Positions 39,733 through 49,975 of a DNA stretch of 64,000 nucleotides are shown here, piece by piece. A program made the translations under genes and the position numbers. Each line of letters begins with the position of its first letter. Position 1 is the first letter of the stretch. Source of the stretch: Haemophilus parainfluenzae (GTDB lineage: Bacteria > Pseudomonadota > Gammaproteobacteria > Enterobacterales > Pasteurellaceae); NCBI RefSeq assembly GCF_003252725.1, contig NZ_QEPO01000002.1, positions 124,001 to 188,000 of the forward strand, written 5' to 3'. A model generated the notes under the pieces. It did no database searches. It was not told the origin of the DNA and worked only from the letters and a program-made list of their open reading frames with translations.

Positions 39733-39740
39733 CCGTCGCT

Positions 39741-39801
39741 CTCAAAGTTTGTCTTTGAGCAAATTTAGGAAAATTGCTGGGTCGCCTGCAATTTTTTATT
39801 T
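39741..39801 (+). promoter_or_regulatory. rplY leader with two hairpins
   Basis: The predicted 5' leader of about 90 bases has a first hairpin (CTCAAAG 39741-39747 / CTTTGAG 39753-39759) and a second (AAAATTGC 39770-39777 / GCAATTTT 39788-39795) followed by TTATTTT, which looks like an intrinsic terminator 30 bases before the start codon. L25 mRNA leaders with autogenous control are known in gammaproteobacteria; the terminator-like second hairpin suggests attenuation. Confidence 0.5.
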
Positions 39802-39828
39802 TAAACTTTTAATCAAGAGAACATTAAA

Positions 39829-40116
39829 ATGGCATTTAAATTTAACGCTGAAGTTCGTCAAGCGCAAGGTAAGGGTGCGAGCCGCCGCCTGCGTCACAAC
39901 GGTCAAATCCCTGCAATCATTTATGGTGGCAGCGAAGCACCTGTTTCAATCATCTTAAATCATGATGAATTAAACAACGCACAAGCTCACGATTCTTTCT
40001 ATAGTGATGTAATCACTTTAGTGGTTGAAGGTAAAGAAGTTGCAGTGAAAGTTCAAGCAATGCAACGTCACCCATTCAAACCAAAATTGGTTCACATTGA
40101 CTTCAAACGTGCTTAA
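39829..40116 (+). CDS. rplY: 50S ribosomal protein L25
   Basis: 5S rRNA-binding protein of the large subunit, 95 residues, short (non-CTC) form as in E. coli. Conserved N terminus [31 protein letters not shown]. The ribosome site is AAGAGAAC before ATG 39829. An upstream frame from 39671 overlaps the leader in another phase and is not used. Sits between dedA and truA. Confidence 0.97.
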   Translation: MAFKFNAEVRQAQGKGASRRLRHNGQIPAIIYGGSEAPVSIILNHDELNNAQAHDSFYSDVITLVVEGKEVAVKVQAMQRHPFKPKLVHIDFKRA

Positions 40117-40134
40117 TTTTTAGCTTGTGATAAG

Positions 40135-40167
40135 AACACCAATAATGATGAGTTATTGGTGTTTTTT
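40135..40167 (+). terminator. rplY terminator
   Basis: Perfect 11-bp stem AACACCAATAA / TTATTGGTGTT with a 7-base loop and a T-run. Confidence 0.88.
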
Positions 40168-40219
40168 CTTTTCGGGCAAAGTGCGGTCAAATTTGAAATC
40201 GTTTTAGGAGTATTTTCCA

Positions 40220-41014
40220 ATGAAGATAGCCTTAGGTATTGAATATAACGGAAAACAGTATTGTGGCTGGCAGCGACAAGAGAAAGTGCGTAGTGTACAA
40301 GAAGAATTAGAAAAAGCGTTATCTTTTGTGGCAAATGAAAAAATTGAAGTGTTTTGTGCAGGCAGAACAGACTCAGGTGTGCATGGCACAGGACAAGTCG
40401 TGCATTTTGAAACCACAGCTGTTCGGCCTGAAAAAGCCTGGGCATTTGGTACTAACGCGAATTTGCCTGATGATATTTCAGTAAGTTGGGCAAAAGTGGT
40501 AGATGATGAATTTCATGCTCGTTTCTCGGCAACCGCGCGTCGCTATCGTTATATTTTGTATTGTAATAAATTGCGTTCAGCCATTTTGCCGGAAGGAATT
40601 ACCCATTGCCATTTAGATTTAGATGAAAAGAAAATGCGCCAAGCGGGGCAGTTTTTATTGGGCGAAAATGATTTTTCTTCTTTCCGTGCGGCACAGTGTC
40701 AATCAAATACCCCTTGGCGAAATGTGCATCATTTAAATGTGGTACGAAAAGGGCAGTATATTATTGTGGATATTCAAGCCAATGCTTTTGTGCATCATAT
40801 GGTACGCAACATTGTGGGAAGCCTGATTGAAGTCGGCGCAGGCAATCAACCTGTTGAGTGGATGAAATGGTTGTTAGAGCAAAAAGATCGTAAATTAGCG
40901 GCTCCAACAGCGAAACCCGAAGGCTTATATTTAGTCAATGTCATTTACCCTGAAAAATTTGCGATTCCACAGAAAAATTTAGGGCCATTGTTTTTAGAAG
41001 ATAATCTCATCTGA
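40220..41014 (+). CDS. truA: tRNA pseudouridine(38-40) synthase
   Basis: Modifies U38, U39 and U40 in the anticodon arm of many tRNAs. 264 residues; catalytic aspartate D51 in GRTDSGVHG and the conserved HHMVRNIVG near residue 195. TTTTAGGAG precedes the start. A USS sits 20 bases upstream of the ribosome site. Followed by accD, a linkage also seen in other Pasteurellaceae and enterobacteria (truA-dedA-accD-folC), although here dedA is displaced. Confidence 0.96.
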   Translation: MKIALGIEYNGKQYCGWQRQEKVRSVQEELEKALSFVANEKIEVFCAGRTDSGVHGTGQVVHFETTAVRPEKAWAFGTNANLPDDISVSWAKVVDDEFHARFSATARRYRYILYCNKLRSAILPEGITHCHLDLDEKKMRQAGQFLLGENDFSSFRAAQCQSNTPWRNVHHLNVVRKGQYIIVDIQANAFVHHMVRNIVGSLIEVGAGNQPVEWMKWLLEQKDRKLAAPTAKPEGLYLVNVIYPEKFAIPQKNLGPLFLEDNLI

Positions 41015-41079
41015 CTAGCAAATTTTGCTAAATTATGATTAAATACGCAAACTTTTCTAGTTAATAAAAAAGGTAAAAA

Positions 41080-41970
41080 ATGAGCTGGATTGATAGAATT
41101 TTTAGCAAAGGAACCTCTTCCTCTGCATCACGTAAAGCTAACGTACCAGAAGGGGTTTGGACAAAATGTACCTCTTGTGAACAAGTTCTTTACGGCGAAG
41201 AAGTAAAACGTAATTTATATGTTTGTCCAAAGTGCGGTCATCATATGCGTATTGATGCTCGTGAGCGCCTTTTAGCCTTGTTAGATGAAGGTTCAAGCCA
41301 AGAATTATCGGCTGATTTAGAACCAAAAGATATTCTTAAATTTAAAGATTTAAAAAAATATAAAGATCGTATTTCTGCAGCTCAAAAAGAAACGGGCGAA
41401 AAAGATGCGTTAATCACAATGACAGGTACACTTTACAATATGCCGATTGTTGTTGCTGCTTCAAACTTTAGCTTCATGGGCGGCTCAATGGGATCGGTTG
41501 TGGGTGCAAAATTTGTGAAAGCGGCGGAAAAAGCAATGGAATTAAATTGTCCGTTTGTTTGTTTCTCTGCAAGTGGTGGTGCACGTATGCAAGAAGCACT
41601 TTTCTCCTTAATGCAAATGGCGAAAACCAGTGCGGTGTTGGCAAAAATGCGTGAAAAAGGTGTGCCGTTTATTTCTGTATTAACCGACCCAACATTAGGT
41701 GGGGTATCTGCAAGTTTTGCGATGTTAGGTGATGTAAACATTGCTGAGCCAAAAGCATTAATTGGTTTTGCGGGCCCACGTGTTATCGAACAAACCGTAC
41801 GTGAAAAATTACCAGAAGGCTTCCAACGTAGTGAATTCTTACTCGAGAAAGGGGCGATTGATATGATCGTGAAACGTTCAGAAATGCGTTCAACCCTTGG
41901 AAACCTTTTAAGTAAACTCACCAATCAACCTTCACCTTTTGTTGAAGTAGAAGTTGTTGAAAATGCCTAA
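41080..41970 (+). CDS. accD: Acetyl-CoA carboxylase carboxyltransferase beta subunit
   Basis: With AccA it transfers CO2 from carboxybiotin to acetyl-CoA, the first step of fatty acid synthesis. 296 residues; an N-terminal zinc ribbon has cysteines C30, C33, C49 and C52, and the crotonase-type core shows [19 protein letters not shown] and [15 protein letters not shown] encodes part of the zinc ribbon. The end overlaps the likely folC start, so the two are co-translated. Confidence 0.97.
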   Translation: MSWIDRIFSKGTSSSASRKANVPEGVWTKCTSCEQVLYGEEVKRNLYVCPKCGHHMRIDARERLLALLDEGSSQELSADLEPKDILKFKDLKKYKDRISAAQKETGEKDALITMTGTLYNMPIVVAASNFSFMGGSMGSVVGAKFVKAAEKAMELNCPFVCFSASGGARMQEALFSLMQMAKTSAVLAKMREKGVPFISVLTDPTLGGVSASFAMLGDVNIAEPKALIGFAGPRVIEQTVREKLPEGFQRSEFLLEKGAIDMIVKRSEMRSTLGNLLSKLTNQPSPFVEVEVVENA

Positions 41971-43279
41971 TATAATGAATTTAAAAGCCACTTCGCCACT
42001 CGCTGAGTGGCTTTCTTATTTGGAAAACAGTCACTTTAAAGCGATTGATTTAGGGCTAGAACGTATTAAGTTAGTGGCAGAGGAACTGGACCTTTTGAAC
42101 CCCGCACCTTATGTGATCACGGTGGGGGGCACAAATGGTAAAGGCACAACTTGCCGTTTGCTTGAAACCATTTTGTTAAATCGCGGCTTGCGTGTGGGTG
42201 TGTATTCTTCCCCCCATTTATTACGTTATAACGAACGTGTTCGTATTCAAAATCAAGACTTGCCGGATGAAATGCATACCGCTTCTTTTGATTTCATCGA
42301 AAAGCATAAAACGCAATCCCTCACTTATTTTGAATTTAGCACCTTATCAGCTTTGCATTTATTTAAACAAGCGAAGCTTGATGTCGTTATTTTAGAAGTG
42401 GGGCTTGGTGGGCGTTTGGATGCAACGAATATTGTCGATAATGATCTGGCGGTTATCACCAGTATTGATATTGATCATACGGATTTTCTTGGGTCAACTC
42501 GCGAAGAAATTGGCTTTGAAAAAGCGGGGATTTTCCGTGCGAATAAACCGGTTGTAATTGGCGAACCAAATGTTCCGCAACCTATGTTAGAACAAGCGGA
42601 GAAATTACATTGCTACGTTTCACGCCGAGATGTCACTTGGTCGTTTAAAGCTAATGAGCAAACTTGGATGTGGCAGAGCAACAAAGTGCGGTTAGAAAAT
42701 CTGCCGTTTTGCCAAATTCCATTAGCCAATGCAGCAACCGCTTTGGCGGCTGTTGAGCAATTACCTTTTGATATTTCTGTCGAGACCATTAAACGTTCAT
42801 TAATTGAAGTGGAATTAGTTGGTCGTTTCCAACAATTGAAAGGCAACCAGTTAGAGAAACTGGCAGAGCGATTGAGTGTACCTTATTCACAGTTACCAAA
42901 AGTGATTATCGATGTTGGGCATAACCCTCATGCAGCAAAATATTTAGCCGAAAAATTGACCGCACTTAAAGCACAGATTTCAGGTCGTATCATTGCCGTT
43001 TGCGGTATGTTAAAAGATAAAGATGCCGAGTCGGTGTTTACCCAACTTACTTCCGTTATTGACCAATGGCATTGTGTAACATTAGGTGGTTACCGTGGTC
43101 AATCAGGTGATGACTTAAATGCAAAATTAACATCAGTTTGTCCATCAGCAAGAAGTGTTTCTGAATATTCTGTAGTTGAAGGTGTGAAAAGAGCGGTTAA
43201 AACTGCGGATAAAAATGACATTGTGCTGGTATTTGGATCTTTCCACACCGTAGGGGAATTTTTAGAATATTTAGCTTAA
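41963..43279 (+). CDS. folC: Bifunctional folylpolyglutamate / dihydrofolate synthase
   Basis: Adds glutamate to dihydropteroate and then to folates. About 438 residues; P-loop [10 protein letters not shown] near residue 55, Mur-ligase-type central domain ([19 protein letters not shown]) and a C-terminal domain with DVGHNPHAA. The start is uncertain: ATG 41963 overlaps accD by 8 bases, while ATG 41975 lies just outside it; the conserved part begins at [12 protein letters not shown]. Three USS copies or near copies lie inside or at the end. Confidence 0.94.
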   Translation: MPNIMNLKATSPLAEWLSYLENSHFKAIDLGLERIKLVAEELDLLNPAPYVITVGGTNGKGTTCRLLETILLNRGLRVGVYSSPHLLRYNERVRIQNQDLPDEMHTASFDFIEKHKTQSLTYFEFSTLSALHLFKQAKLDVVILEVGLGGRLDATNIVDNDLAVITSIDIDHTDFLGSTREEIGFEKAGIFRANKPVVIGEPNVPQPMLEQAEKLHCYVSRRDVTWSFKANEQTWMWQSNKVRLENLPFCQIPLANAATALAAVEQLPFDISVETIKRSLIEVELVGRFQQLKGNQLEKLAERLSVPYSQLPKVIIDVGHNPHAAKYLAEKLTALKAQISGRIIAVCGMLKDKDAESVFTQLTSVIDQWHCVTLGGYRGQSGDDLNAKLTSVCPSARSVSEYSVVEGVKRAVKTADKNDIVLVFGSFHTVGEFLEYLA

Positions 43280-43297
43280 TAGATATGAAAAATAATA

Positions 43298-43327
43298 AAG
43301 GCTGGTTTTGACCAGCCTTTTGTTTTT
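43298..43327. terminator. Bidirectional terminator between folC and yfcH
   Basis: AAGGCTGG / CCAGCCTT stem with a 6-base loop and T-rich flanks on both strands; not a USS dyad. Confidence 0.85.
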
Positions 43328-44210
43328 AAAGTATATTATGGAAATAATCACTTAATTCTGAATATTTGAATGTAAACCCACAATCCAGCAAATGTTTTGG
43401 ATAGACATTTTGGCTGTCTAAAAGAATGCAAGCGCGCTCGCCTAGAAGAGAGGTAAGTAAAAATTGAGGCACTTGAGCAAAACAAGGACGATGTAATGCT
43501 TTACCTAATAATTGGTTGAATGTCTTGTTTTTAACAGAATGTGGCGCAGTAAAATTAAATGCACCTTCACAATTATTATGATCAAGTAAAAAGAGAAGGC
43601 CTTCTACCATATCCTCTAACGCAATCCAACTCCAATATTGCTCACCATTTCCTAATTTGCCGCCTAGTCCAAAGCGATAGAGCGGTAGAGTTTTAGCAAA
43701 AGCCCCACCTTTTGGAGAAAGCACTAATCCGGTTCTCACTAAACAGACTCTTGTGTTGGCTTGTTTGGCTGCATTTTCCCAATCAATACAAAGTTGTGCG
43801 GTAAATTGACTACCTGGAGGCGTGCCTTCAGTGATCTGGTCTTCACCACAGTTTCCATAAATTCCGGTGGCTGAACCTGAAATCAATACAGGCGGATGTT
43901 CACTTTGGTTAATGAGTTGAACAATCTGTTGGGTTAAATCAATACGACTGTGACGCAGTTTCTCTTTTTGTTGAACAGTCCATTTTTTATCGAAGATTGG
44001 CTCACCGGCAAGATTTATGACCGCATCAAAGCCATTCAAATCTTTGAGTGTTGAAAGTGCGGTCAAAAATTGCGGTGTTTTTTCAGGAAAAATAGTTTGG
44101 GCTTTTTCAATAGAGCGAGTTAATACGGTAACGCTATCGCCACGTGAAAGTAGCGATTCAAATAAGGGTTTTCCAACAAATCCGGTTCCACCGGTCACTA
44201 AGATATTCAT
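43326..44210 (-). CDS. SDR-family epimerase-like protein (YfcH/TIGR01777)
   Basis: A 294-residue atypical short-chain dehydrogenase with N-terminal nucleotide-binding loop VTGGTGFVGKPL and the YfcH features SGSATGIYGNCGED and RTGLVLSPKGGA. The substrate is unknown for this group. The start shares one base with the argR stop, and the order yfcH-argR opposite mdh is that of H. influenzae. It may be part of the ArgR-controlled transcript. Confidence 0.9.
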   Translation of the reverse strand: MNILVTGGTGFVGKPLFESLLSRGDSVTVLTRSIEKAQTIFPEKTPQFLTALSTLKDLNGFDAVINLAGEPIFDKKWTVQQKEKLRHSRIDLTQQIVQLINQSEHPPVLISGSATGIYGNCGEDQITEGTPPGSQFTAQLCIDWENAAKQANTRVCLVRTGLVLSPKGGAFAKTLPLYRFGLGGKLGNGEQYWSWIALEDMVEGLLFLLDHNNCEGAFNFTAPHSVKNKTFNQLLGKALHRPCFAQVPQFLLTSLLGERACILLDSQNVYPKHLLDCGFTFKYSELSDYFHNIL

Positions 44211-44665
44211 TATAGATTGCTTTCAAAGAGCGTTTGAATTTGTTCTAAAAGCGATTTAATTGTTGTGCCTTTTGTTGGTGTCACAAAAATGGTGTCATCT
44301 CCTGCAATCGTGCCTAAAATGCCTTCAGGTTTACCTATGGAATCCAATAAGCGGGCAATTAACTGTGCCGCACCTGGAGAGGTTTTAATGACGATAACGA
44401 AATCATTGTGATCAATATCCAAAACCAAATTTTTTAATGGGCTGCTAGTAGCGGGTACACTTAATTCACTTGGCAAGCAATACACCATTTCCATTTTCGT
44501 ATTTCTTGCACGAACTGCGCCAAATTTACTTAGCATGCGTGAAACTTTAGACTGGTTAATGCTTTGAAATCCTTGTTTTTTTAAGGCTTCAACAATTTCA
44601 CTTTGAGAAGCAAATCGTTCTTGATTGAGCAGTTCTTTAAATGCTTTAGTTAATTGATCTGACAT
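44210..44665 (-). CDS. argR: Arginine repressor
   Basis: Hexameric arginine-sensing repressor, 151 residues. Winged-helix DNA-binding part at the N terminus ([26 protein letters not shown]) and the arginine-binding oligomerisation part at the C terminus ([13 protein letters not shown]). ATG 44665 gives the usual [13 protein letters not shown]; the upstream start at 44704 is rejected. An ARG box lies 35 bases before the start, so the gene likely represses itself. Confidence 0.96.
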   Translation of the reverse strand: MSDQLTKAFKELLNQERFASQSEIVEALKKQGFQSINQSKVSRMLSKFGAVRARNTKMEMVYCLPSELSVPATSSPLKNLVLDIDHNDFVIVIKTSPGAAQLIARLLDSIGKPEGILGTIAGDDTIFVTPTKGTTIKSLLEQIQTLFESNL

Positions 44666-44688
44666 AGTTATTCTCGTATAGGGGAATT

Positions 44689-44713
44689 TGCATAAGAATT
44701 GCATAAAAATTCA
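44689..44713. promoter_or_regulatory. ARG box pair upstream of argR
   Basis: TGCAT-AAAA-ATTCA (44700-44713) differs from the consensus TGAAT-N4-ATTCA at one base; a weaker half-matching copy TGCAT-AAGA-ATTGC (44689-44702) overlaps it by three bases. Confidence 0.5.
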
Positions 44714-44851
44714 TTTTAGGCAATTAAAATAAATTTGCCGTTTGAAAAGTTTGAGCTAGATCGCATTATTGAATTTCTCTGTTTGTAATTTAATGACTAA
44801 GACTTTAAAATTCTACCTAGTTAGGATTAATTAATACATGAGGAGTATTTT

Positions 44852-45787
44852 ATGAAAGTTGCAGTATTAGGCGCAGCAGGCGGTATTGGTCAAGCATTAG
44901 CCTTATTACTTAAATTACAATTACCCGCTGAAAGTGAATTAGCACTTTATGATATTGCACCAGTGACACCAGGTGTGGCTAAAGATGTGAGTCATATTCC
45001 AACAGCGGTTAAAGTGGAAGGTTTTGCGGGAGAAGATCCAACACCAGCACTTAAAGGTGCTGATGTCGTTTTAATTTCTGCAGGGGTAGCACGTAAACCG
45101 GGTATGGATCGTTCAGATCTTTTCAATATCAATGCGGGTATCGTGCGTAACTTAATTGAACATGTTACAAAAACTTGTCCAAAAGCTTGTGTAGGTATTA
45201 TCACCAACCCTGTGAACACGACTGTTGCGATTGCTGCAGAGGTATTGAAAAAAGCGGGTGTTTACGACAAACGTAAATTATTCGGTGTCACTACTTTAGA
45301 CGTGTTACGTTCTGAAACATTCGTATCTGAATTAAAAGGCTTAAATGTTTCTCGTACAAGCGTACCGGTAATTGGCGGCCACTCAGGTGTGACGATTCTT
45401 CCATTACTTTCACAAGTTCAATATGCTGAGTGGAAAGAAGAGGAAATTGCACCATTAACAAAACGTATCCAAAATGCAGGTACTGAAGTGGTTGAAGCAA
45501 AAGCGGGTGGCGGTTCTGCGACACTTTCTATGGCTCAAGCGGCAGCACGTTTTGCGCGTTCATTAGTGAAAGGCTTAAGTGGCGAAACTGTGGTTGAATG
45601 TACTTATGTAGAAGGTGATGGTAAATACGCACGTTTCTTCGCTCAACCTGTACGTTTAGGTAAAGAAGGTGTAGAAGAAATTTTACCAATCGGTACCTTA
45701 AGCAAATTTGAACAAGAAGCTTTAGAAGCAATGTTACCAACATTGCGTGCAGATATTGAATTAGGCGAAAAATTTATTAACGGTTAA
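44852..45787 (+). CDS. mdh: Malate dehydrogenase (NAD)
   Basis: Oxidises malate to oxaloacetate, 311 residues, close to the E. coli enzyme. NAD loop [15 protein letters not shown], substrate arginines in [11 protein letters not shown] and the catalytic histidine in [11 protein letters not shown]. Ribosome site TGAGGAG before ATG 44852. Divergent from argR. In this organism oxaloacetate from Mdh could also feed the OadGAB sodium pump encoded in the window. Confidence 0.98.
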   Translation: MKVAVLGAAGGIGQALALLLKLQLPAESELALYDIAPVTPGVAKDVSHIPTAVKVEGFAGEDPTPALKGADVVLISAGVARKPGMDRSDLFNINAGIVRNLIEHVTKTCPKACVGIITNPVNTTVAIAAEVLKKAGVYDKRKLFGVTTLDVLRSETFVSELKGLNVSRTSVPVIGGHSGVTILPLLSQVQYAEWKEEEIAPLTKRIQNAGTEVVEAKAGGGSATLSMAQAAARFARSLVKGLSGETVVECTYVEGDGKYARFFAQPVRLGKEGVEEILPIGTLSKFEQEALEAMLPTLRADIELGEKFING

Positions 45788-45808
45788 TTTAATTCTATTT
45801 CTAGAGAA

Positions 45809-45834
45809 GAGGAGCTGTATGCTCCTCTTTTTTT
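45809..45834 (+). terminator. mdh terminator
   Basis: GAGGAGC / GCTCCTC stem, five-base loop, seven T. Confidence 0.9.
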
Positions 45835-45872
45835 ATACGAAAATGATTAAACATAAAAAAGTGAAGAAAAAG

Positions 45873-45888
45873 CGTGATTTAGCTCACA
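45873..45888 (+). promoter_or_regulatory. crp site: CRP-like site of the candidate small RNA
   Basis: CGTGA-N6-TCACA matches the CRP consensus at nine of ten fixed bases, centred about 61 bases before the predicted start point, the class I activator position. Confidence 0.6.
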
Positions 45889-45905
45889 AATTTGAACATT
45901 GCTAT

Positions 45906-45934
45906 TTGCAATATAAAGGACTTTGCCGTATTCT
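45906..45934 (+). promoter_or_regulatory. Promoter of the candidate small RNA
   Basis: TTGCAA, 17-base spacer, TATTCT; start point expected at 45941 or 45942. Confidence 0.55.
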
Positions 45935-45940
45935 TAAATC

Positions 45941-46019
45941 ACTAAAAACAAGTGCTATTTTTAAATAGCCGACATCTATTTTGCTTTCCGAGTAGTGCCC
46001 CAGTGGGGCACTTTTTTTG
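45941..46019 (+). ncRNA. Candidate CRP-activated small RNA after mdh
   Basis: About 78 bases between the mdh terminator and prs. It begins after the promoter at 45906-45934, contains an A-rich 5' end, a weak stem GCTATTT / AAATAGC (45953-45969) and an unpaired U-rich middle, and ends in a strong terminator AGTGCCCC / GGGGCACT with a 3-base loop and seven T (45994-46019). No open frame of note lies inside. It resembles no small RNA that I can name, although a CRP-linked RNA with a CCCC-GGGG terminator recalls Spot 42 in general design. It fills the 320-base gap between mdh and prs. Confidence 0.55.
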
Positions 46020-46040
46020 CCTTATTTTTAGTCGAAGCAT

Positions 46041-46084
46041 AAAAAAGTGCGGTCGAAAAATACAAGACTTTCCGACCGCACTTT
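46041..46084. terminator. prs terminator (USS dyad)
   Basis: AAAAGTGCGGTCG / CGACCGCACTTT type pair (USS cores 46045 and 46076) with a longer loop, 26 bases after the prs stop on the minus strand. Confidence 0.82.
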
Positions 46085-46109
46085 ATAAAATGAATACTAA
46101 GTGAAAGAA

Positions 46110-47057
46110 TTATTCAAACATTGCTGAAATAGATTCTTCATTGCTGATACGACGAATTGCTTCAGCAAGCATCGTTGAAAGAGTCAGCACGCGCACTTTA
46201 CCAAGCGCTTTCATTTCTGGTGAAAGTGGCACAGTATCCGTTACCACAATTTCATCAATGGAATCGCTCGCTAAGTGTTGTGCGGCTGCACCAGAGAAAA
46301 CGGCGTGAGTTGCGTAAGCAAATACGCGTTTTGCACCGCGTTCTTTTAATGCTTCAGCCGCTTTACATAATGTACCACCTGTATCAATCATATCATCCAC
46401 AAGGATACAATCACGATCTGCAACATCCCCGATAATATGCATAACTTGTGATACATTTGCGCGTGGACGACGTTTATCGATAATCGCCATCTCTGTATCA
46501 TTTAATAATTTCGCGACTGCACGTGCACGAACCACACCACCGATATCTGGAGAAACAACGATAGGATTGACAAGATCGGTTTTCTTCAAGATATCATCAA
46601 GTAAAACCGGTGAACCAAATACGTTATCAACTGGTACATCAAAGAAACCTTGGATTTGCTCTGCGTGTAAGTCACAAGTTAATACACGGTCAATCCCTAC
46701 AGTTGAAAGTAAATCAGCTACCACTTTTGCAGTGATTGGCACACGAGCAGAACGTACACGACGATCTTGACGAGCATAACCAAAATAAGGAACAACGGCA
46801 GTAATACGGCCAGCAGATGCACGACGTAAAGCATCAACCATTACAATCAATTCCATCAGGTTGTCATTCGTTGGTGCACAAGTGGATTGAATAATAAACA
46901 CGTCTGCACCACGCACATTTTCATTAATTTGCACTTGGATTTCACCATCGCTAAAGCGTCCAACAGTGGCATCGCCTAATGAAATGTAAAGACGTTCAGA
47001 AATCTTTTTCGCTAGCTCAGGCGTAGCATTTCCAGCAAAGAGTTTAATGTCTGGCAT
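46110..47057 (-). CDS. prs: Ribose-phosphate pyrophosphokinase
   Basis: Makes PRPP from ribose 5-phosphate and ATP, for nucleotides, histidine, tryptophan and NAD. 315 residues. Conserved [16 protein letters not shown], the catalytic [17 protein letters not shown] and the PRPP loop [17 protein letters not shown]. Follows ispE by one base on the same strand, the order seen in H. influenzae and E. coli. Confidence 0.98.
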   Translation of the reverse strand: MPDIKLFAGNATPELAKKISERLYISLGDATVGRFSDGEIQVQINENVRGADVFIIQSTCAPTNDNLMELIVMVDALRRASAGRITAVVPYFGYARQDRRVRSARVPITAKVVADLLSTVGIDRVLTCDLHAEQIQGFFDVPVDNVFGSPVLLDDILKKTDLVNPIVVSPDIGGVVRARAVAKLLNDTEMAIIDKRRPRANVSQVMHIIGDVADRDCILVDDMIDTGGTLCKAAEALKERGAKRVFAYATHAVFSGAAAQHLASDSIDEIVVTDTVPLSPEMKALGKVRVLTLSTMLAEAIRRISNEESISAMFE

Positions 47058-47058
47058 T

Positions 47059-47982
47059 TTATATAACCTCAGGTTGAGTGTAGATAGATTGGTTGGTCGA
47101 GAGTTGTTTCAACATCGCATGTAATGGTGAAACGTTTAATCCTTTAGCAACAAAGCCGAAAAATTCCTTCGGTTTTTGTTGGAAAACAGCTTGTGCTGAT
47201 TTTTCATCATCAAATTCAGCAAAAACACAAGCCCCGGTTCCGGTTAATCTGGCTGGTGCATATTGTAGCAACCATAGTAGGGCTTTTTCAACTTCAGGAT
47301 ATTGAGTTCGCACGACTTTTTCGCAATCGTTTGCAAACGGTTGATTCAAAAGTTCGGCAAGGGATCTTTTTTCTGTATTTCGAGGCAAATCGGGATCGCT
47401 AAAAACCACCGCAGTAGAAATCGAAGTTTCAGGTTTTAGTACCACATAATATTTTTCTTGTGGTTCGCAGTATTGGATTTTTTCACCCACCCCTTCGGCA
47501 AAAGCAGCTTGGCCATGAACGAAGATAGGCACATCAGCCCCGAGTTTTAGCCCAAGTTCGGCAAGTTCATCAATGGATAGATGGGTTTGCCATAAATAGT
47601 TCAAAGCAAGCAGAGTCGTTGCAGCATTGGATGAGCCGCCGCCAATCCCACCGCCCATGGGCAGAATTTTATCTAAATGAATTGTCGCGCCGAGTGTACA
47701 GCCTGTTTTTTCTTGTAGGAGTGTCGCTGCACGATAGATTAAGTTTTGTTCTAGAGGTAAGCCTGGAATTTCAGGAGAGATGCGGATTTGTTTATCTTGG
47801 CAAATATCAATAGTGAGCCAATCGCCGAAATCAAGAAATTGGAAAAGGGTTTGTAATTCGTGGTAGCCGTTTGGCAGTTTACCGTTTATATAGAGAAATA
47901 AATTGAGTTTCGCGGGGCTTGGAAAGCGGTTAGGCTTTCCAAGAGAAGTTGAAAGTGCGGTCGAAAAGTGATGTGTTTTCAT
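47059..47982 (-). CDS. ispE: 4-diphosphocytidyl-2-C-methyl-D-erythritol kinase
   Basis: GHMP-family kinase of the MEP isoprenoid pathway, 307 residues. ATP loop [21 protein letters not shown] and N-terminal [14 protein letters not shown] take ATG 47982 as start: its first base is the last base of the lolB stop codon (TAATG), so the two are coupled; the earlier ATG at 47994 would overlap lolB by 13 bases. A USS lies near the 5' end. Confidence 0.94.
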   Translation of the reverse strand: MKTHHFSTALSTSLGKPNRFPSPAKLNLFLYINGKLPNGYHELQTLFQFLDFGDWLTIDICQDKQIRISPEIPGLPLEQNLIYRAATLLQEKTGCTLGATIHLDKILPMGGGIGGGSSNAATTLLALNYLWQTHLSIDELAELGLKLGADVPIFVHGQAAFAEGVGEKIQYCEPQEKYYVVLKPETSISTAVVFSDPDLPRNTEKRSLAELLNQPFANDCEKVVRTQYPEVEKALLWLLQYAPARLTGTGACVFAEFDDEKSAQAVFQQKPKEFFGFVAKGLNVSPLHAMLKQLSTNQSIYTQPEVI

Positions 47983-48605
47983 TAGAACGCCCATTCATCC
48001 ACACGAATTTTTAGGGTTTGTGATGTACTTTTATTCTTTAATAGAATATTTTCAGGCATAGAATTATCCGGATGGTAGCTCAGGTAATCGGCTGTCCACA
48101 TCGAGCCATCAAGTGGGTAGCTAAATTCGGATAAAAGATGATTAGTTCCAACTTGGTAATCGGCGTTATCCGCTGGCTGACCTTTTAACCAATAAGCTAA
48201 ATGCTCTAATGGCACATCCATTCCGATGATTTCGCGTAACAATAATTTGGCGTTTTTATCAGATTGTTGGTTGCCTTTATTATCTGAAATGGTCATGCCA
48301 TTTGGATGCATTTCCATGGTTAGCGTTGTTTTGCTAATCAGAGAATAAAGTTTTAACTTATAGGCTTTCGGGTTTTGATATTGCCATTCAAAGCGACTAG
48401 AAAAACGCTCTTGTGGACTGATGTAACCAATTTGTCCTTTTGTGCTATAAGATTGAATTTGTTTGATTTTTTTGAGGTGCTGTTGCCACGTAATATCGTT
48501 TTTATCGATATGTTGAACATCTGTTGGGCGCTCTGCATCAAGAGTACAAGCGGATAAGATCACACTTGCAAATACAGATGCTAGAAGAGATTTTAATAAT
48601 TTCAT
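47982..48605 (-). CDS. lolB: Outer-membrane lipoprotein receptor LolB
   Basis: Accepts lipoproteins from LolA and inserts them into the outer membrane; itself a lipoprotein. Start ATG 48605 gives the signal [20 protein letters not shown] with modified cysteine C20; the frame extends nine codons further up without a signal-like sequence. 207 residues, with an eleven-strand half-barrel expected. LolA, its partner, is encoded at 58588 in this window. Confidence 0.93.
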   Translation of the reverse strand: MKLLKSLLASVFASVILSACTLDAERPTDVQHIDKNDITWQQHLKKIKQIQSYSTKGQIGYISPQERFSSRFEWQYQNPKAYKLKLYSLISKTTLTMEMHPNGMTISDNKGNQQSDKNAKLLLREIIGMDVPLEHLAYWLKGQPADNADYQVGTNHLLSEFSYPLDGSMWTADYLSYHPDNSMPENILLKNKSTSQTLKIRVDEWAF

Positions 48606-48669
48606 AACAAAATATTTACTAAAAAATTGCACATATTGTAAGGGTTAGTTTACTTTTAGTAAAGATGGA

Positions 48670-49914
48670 TTAAGCATTTAAGCGTGTTTTCTCCGCTTTC
48701 ACCGCAGCAATTCTTCGACGCGTTAATTCATCTCGAATGCCTTGTTTTTCAAACCCATCTACAATGACTTGCTGTACATCAACAGCAAGTGCAGCTTGAT
48801 AAAGCACTTTGAGATAATCAATTTGCGGGTATTCTTTATTTTCAAAACCAGTTCGTCCGCGAGTATCAGATAAACATACTAATAGAAATTCTTCGAAGCG
48901 CTGAGGTTTACGCCAAACATCAAACGTATTAAAGAGTTTCACCACTGTTTCGGGGCGAAGCTCTAAGGCTTTATGCACATGCGTGTGATATTCACAAGTT
49001 AATTCGGCTAATTCTTGAAGATAATTAGGCACCCTAAGACGTTTGCATAATGAACGAGTCGGTTTAATCCCTACTTTTTCGTGACCATGATGACTTGGCC
49101 ACATTTCTTTTGGTGTAAGGGCTTTGCCAAGATCATGACAAATTGCGGCAAAACGGACTGCACTTTTATTCCAATTGCTATTTTCTGTGAGTTTAACCGC
49201 TTGCTGTAATACGAGCATGGTATGAATAAAACTATCAATTTCAGGATGGTATTTGGCTGGGTTCGGTACACCGTCTAAGGCGGAAATCTCAGGGAAAAGT
49301 ACTTTGAGTGCGCCGACTTGATTTAGCGTTTCAAAATAAATCTCAGGATTCGGTTCATTTAATGCTTTTTCCGTTTCCATCCAAACTCGCTCAGCCGTTA
49401 GGTGGGCGAGTTCACCTTGTTCAGTGAGTTCAGCCATTAATTTAAGGGTTTCTTCGGCAATTGAGAAACCTAAATGATGGAATCGAGCAGCGAAGCGTGC
49501 GACACGCAATACACGAAGTGGATCTTCAGCAAAAGCGGGGGAAATATGACGTAAAATACGTTGGTGAATATCTTCTACACCATGATAAGGATCGTGCAGA
49601 TTGCCATCTTTGTCTTGGGCAATGGCATTAATGGTGAGATCTCGACGAATTAAATCTTGTTCAAGCGTAATATCATCTGAGAAATCACAAATAAACCCGG
49701 TGTAACCTTTACCTGATTTTCGTTCTGTACGAGCAAGTGCATATTCTTCATGGTTTTCAGGATTGAGAAAAACAGGGAAGTCTTTGCCAACTTGTTGGTA
49801 ACCTTGAGCCAGCAACATTTCTGGTGTTGCTCCCACGACAACCCAGTCACGATCTTTTACTGGTAAACCTAAAAGTTGATCGCGTACAGCACCGCCGACA
49901 AGATAAATTTCCAT
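48670..49914 (-). CDS. cca: Multifunctional CCA protein (tRNA nucleotidyltransferase)
   Basis: Adds or repairs the 3' CCA of tRNA; class II enzyme of 414 residues. Nucleotidyltransferase site D21 and D23 ([10 protein letters not shown]) after [10 protein letters not shown], the [10 protein letters not shown] motif and a C-terminal HD domain (CHDLGKA) with phosphatase and phosphodiesterase activities as in E. coli. Confidence 0.96.
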   Translation of the reverse strand: MEIYLVGGAVRDQLLGLPVKDRDWVVVGATPEMLLAQGYQQVGKDFPVFLNPENHEEYALARTERKSGKGYTGFICDFSDDITLEQDLIRRDLTINAIAQDKDGNLHDPYHGVEDIHQRILRHISPAFAEDPLRVLRVARFAARFHHLGFSIAEETLKLMAELTEQGELAHLTAERVWMETEKALNEPNPEIYFETLNQVGALKVLFPEISALDGVPNPAKYHPEIDSFIHTMLVLQQAVKLTENSNWNKSAVRFAAICHDLGKALTPKEMWPSHHGHEKVGIKPTRSLCKRLRVPNYLQELAELTCEYHTHVHKALELRPETVVKLFNTFDVWRKPQRFEEFLLVCLSDTRGRTGFENKEYPQIDYLKVLYQAALAVDVQQVIVDGFEKQGIRDELTRRRIAAVKAEKTRLNA

Positions 49915-49975
49915 TTTACTCTCCCATCAATATATAAAGAAAAGGTAGGCAAATGCCTACCTCAATGATGAATCA

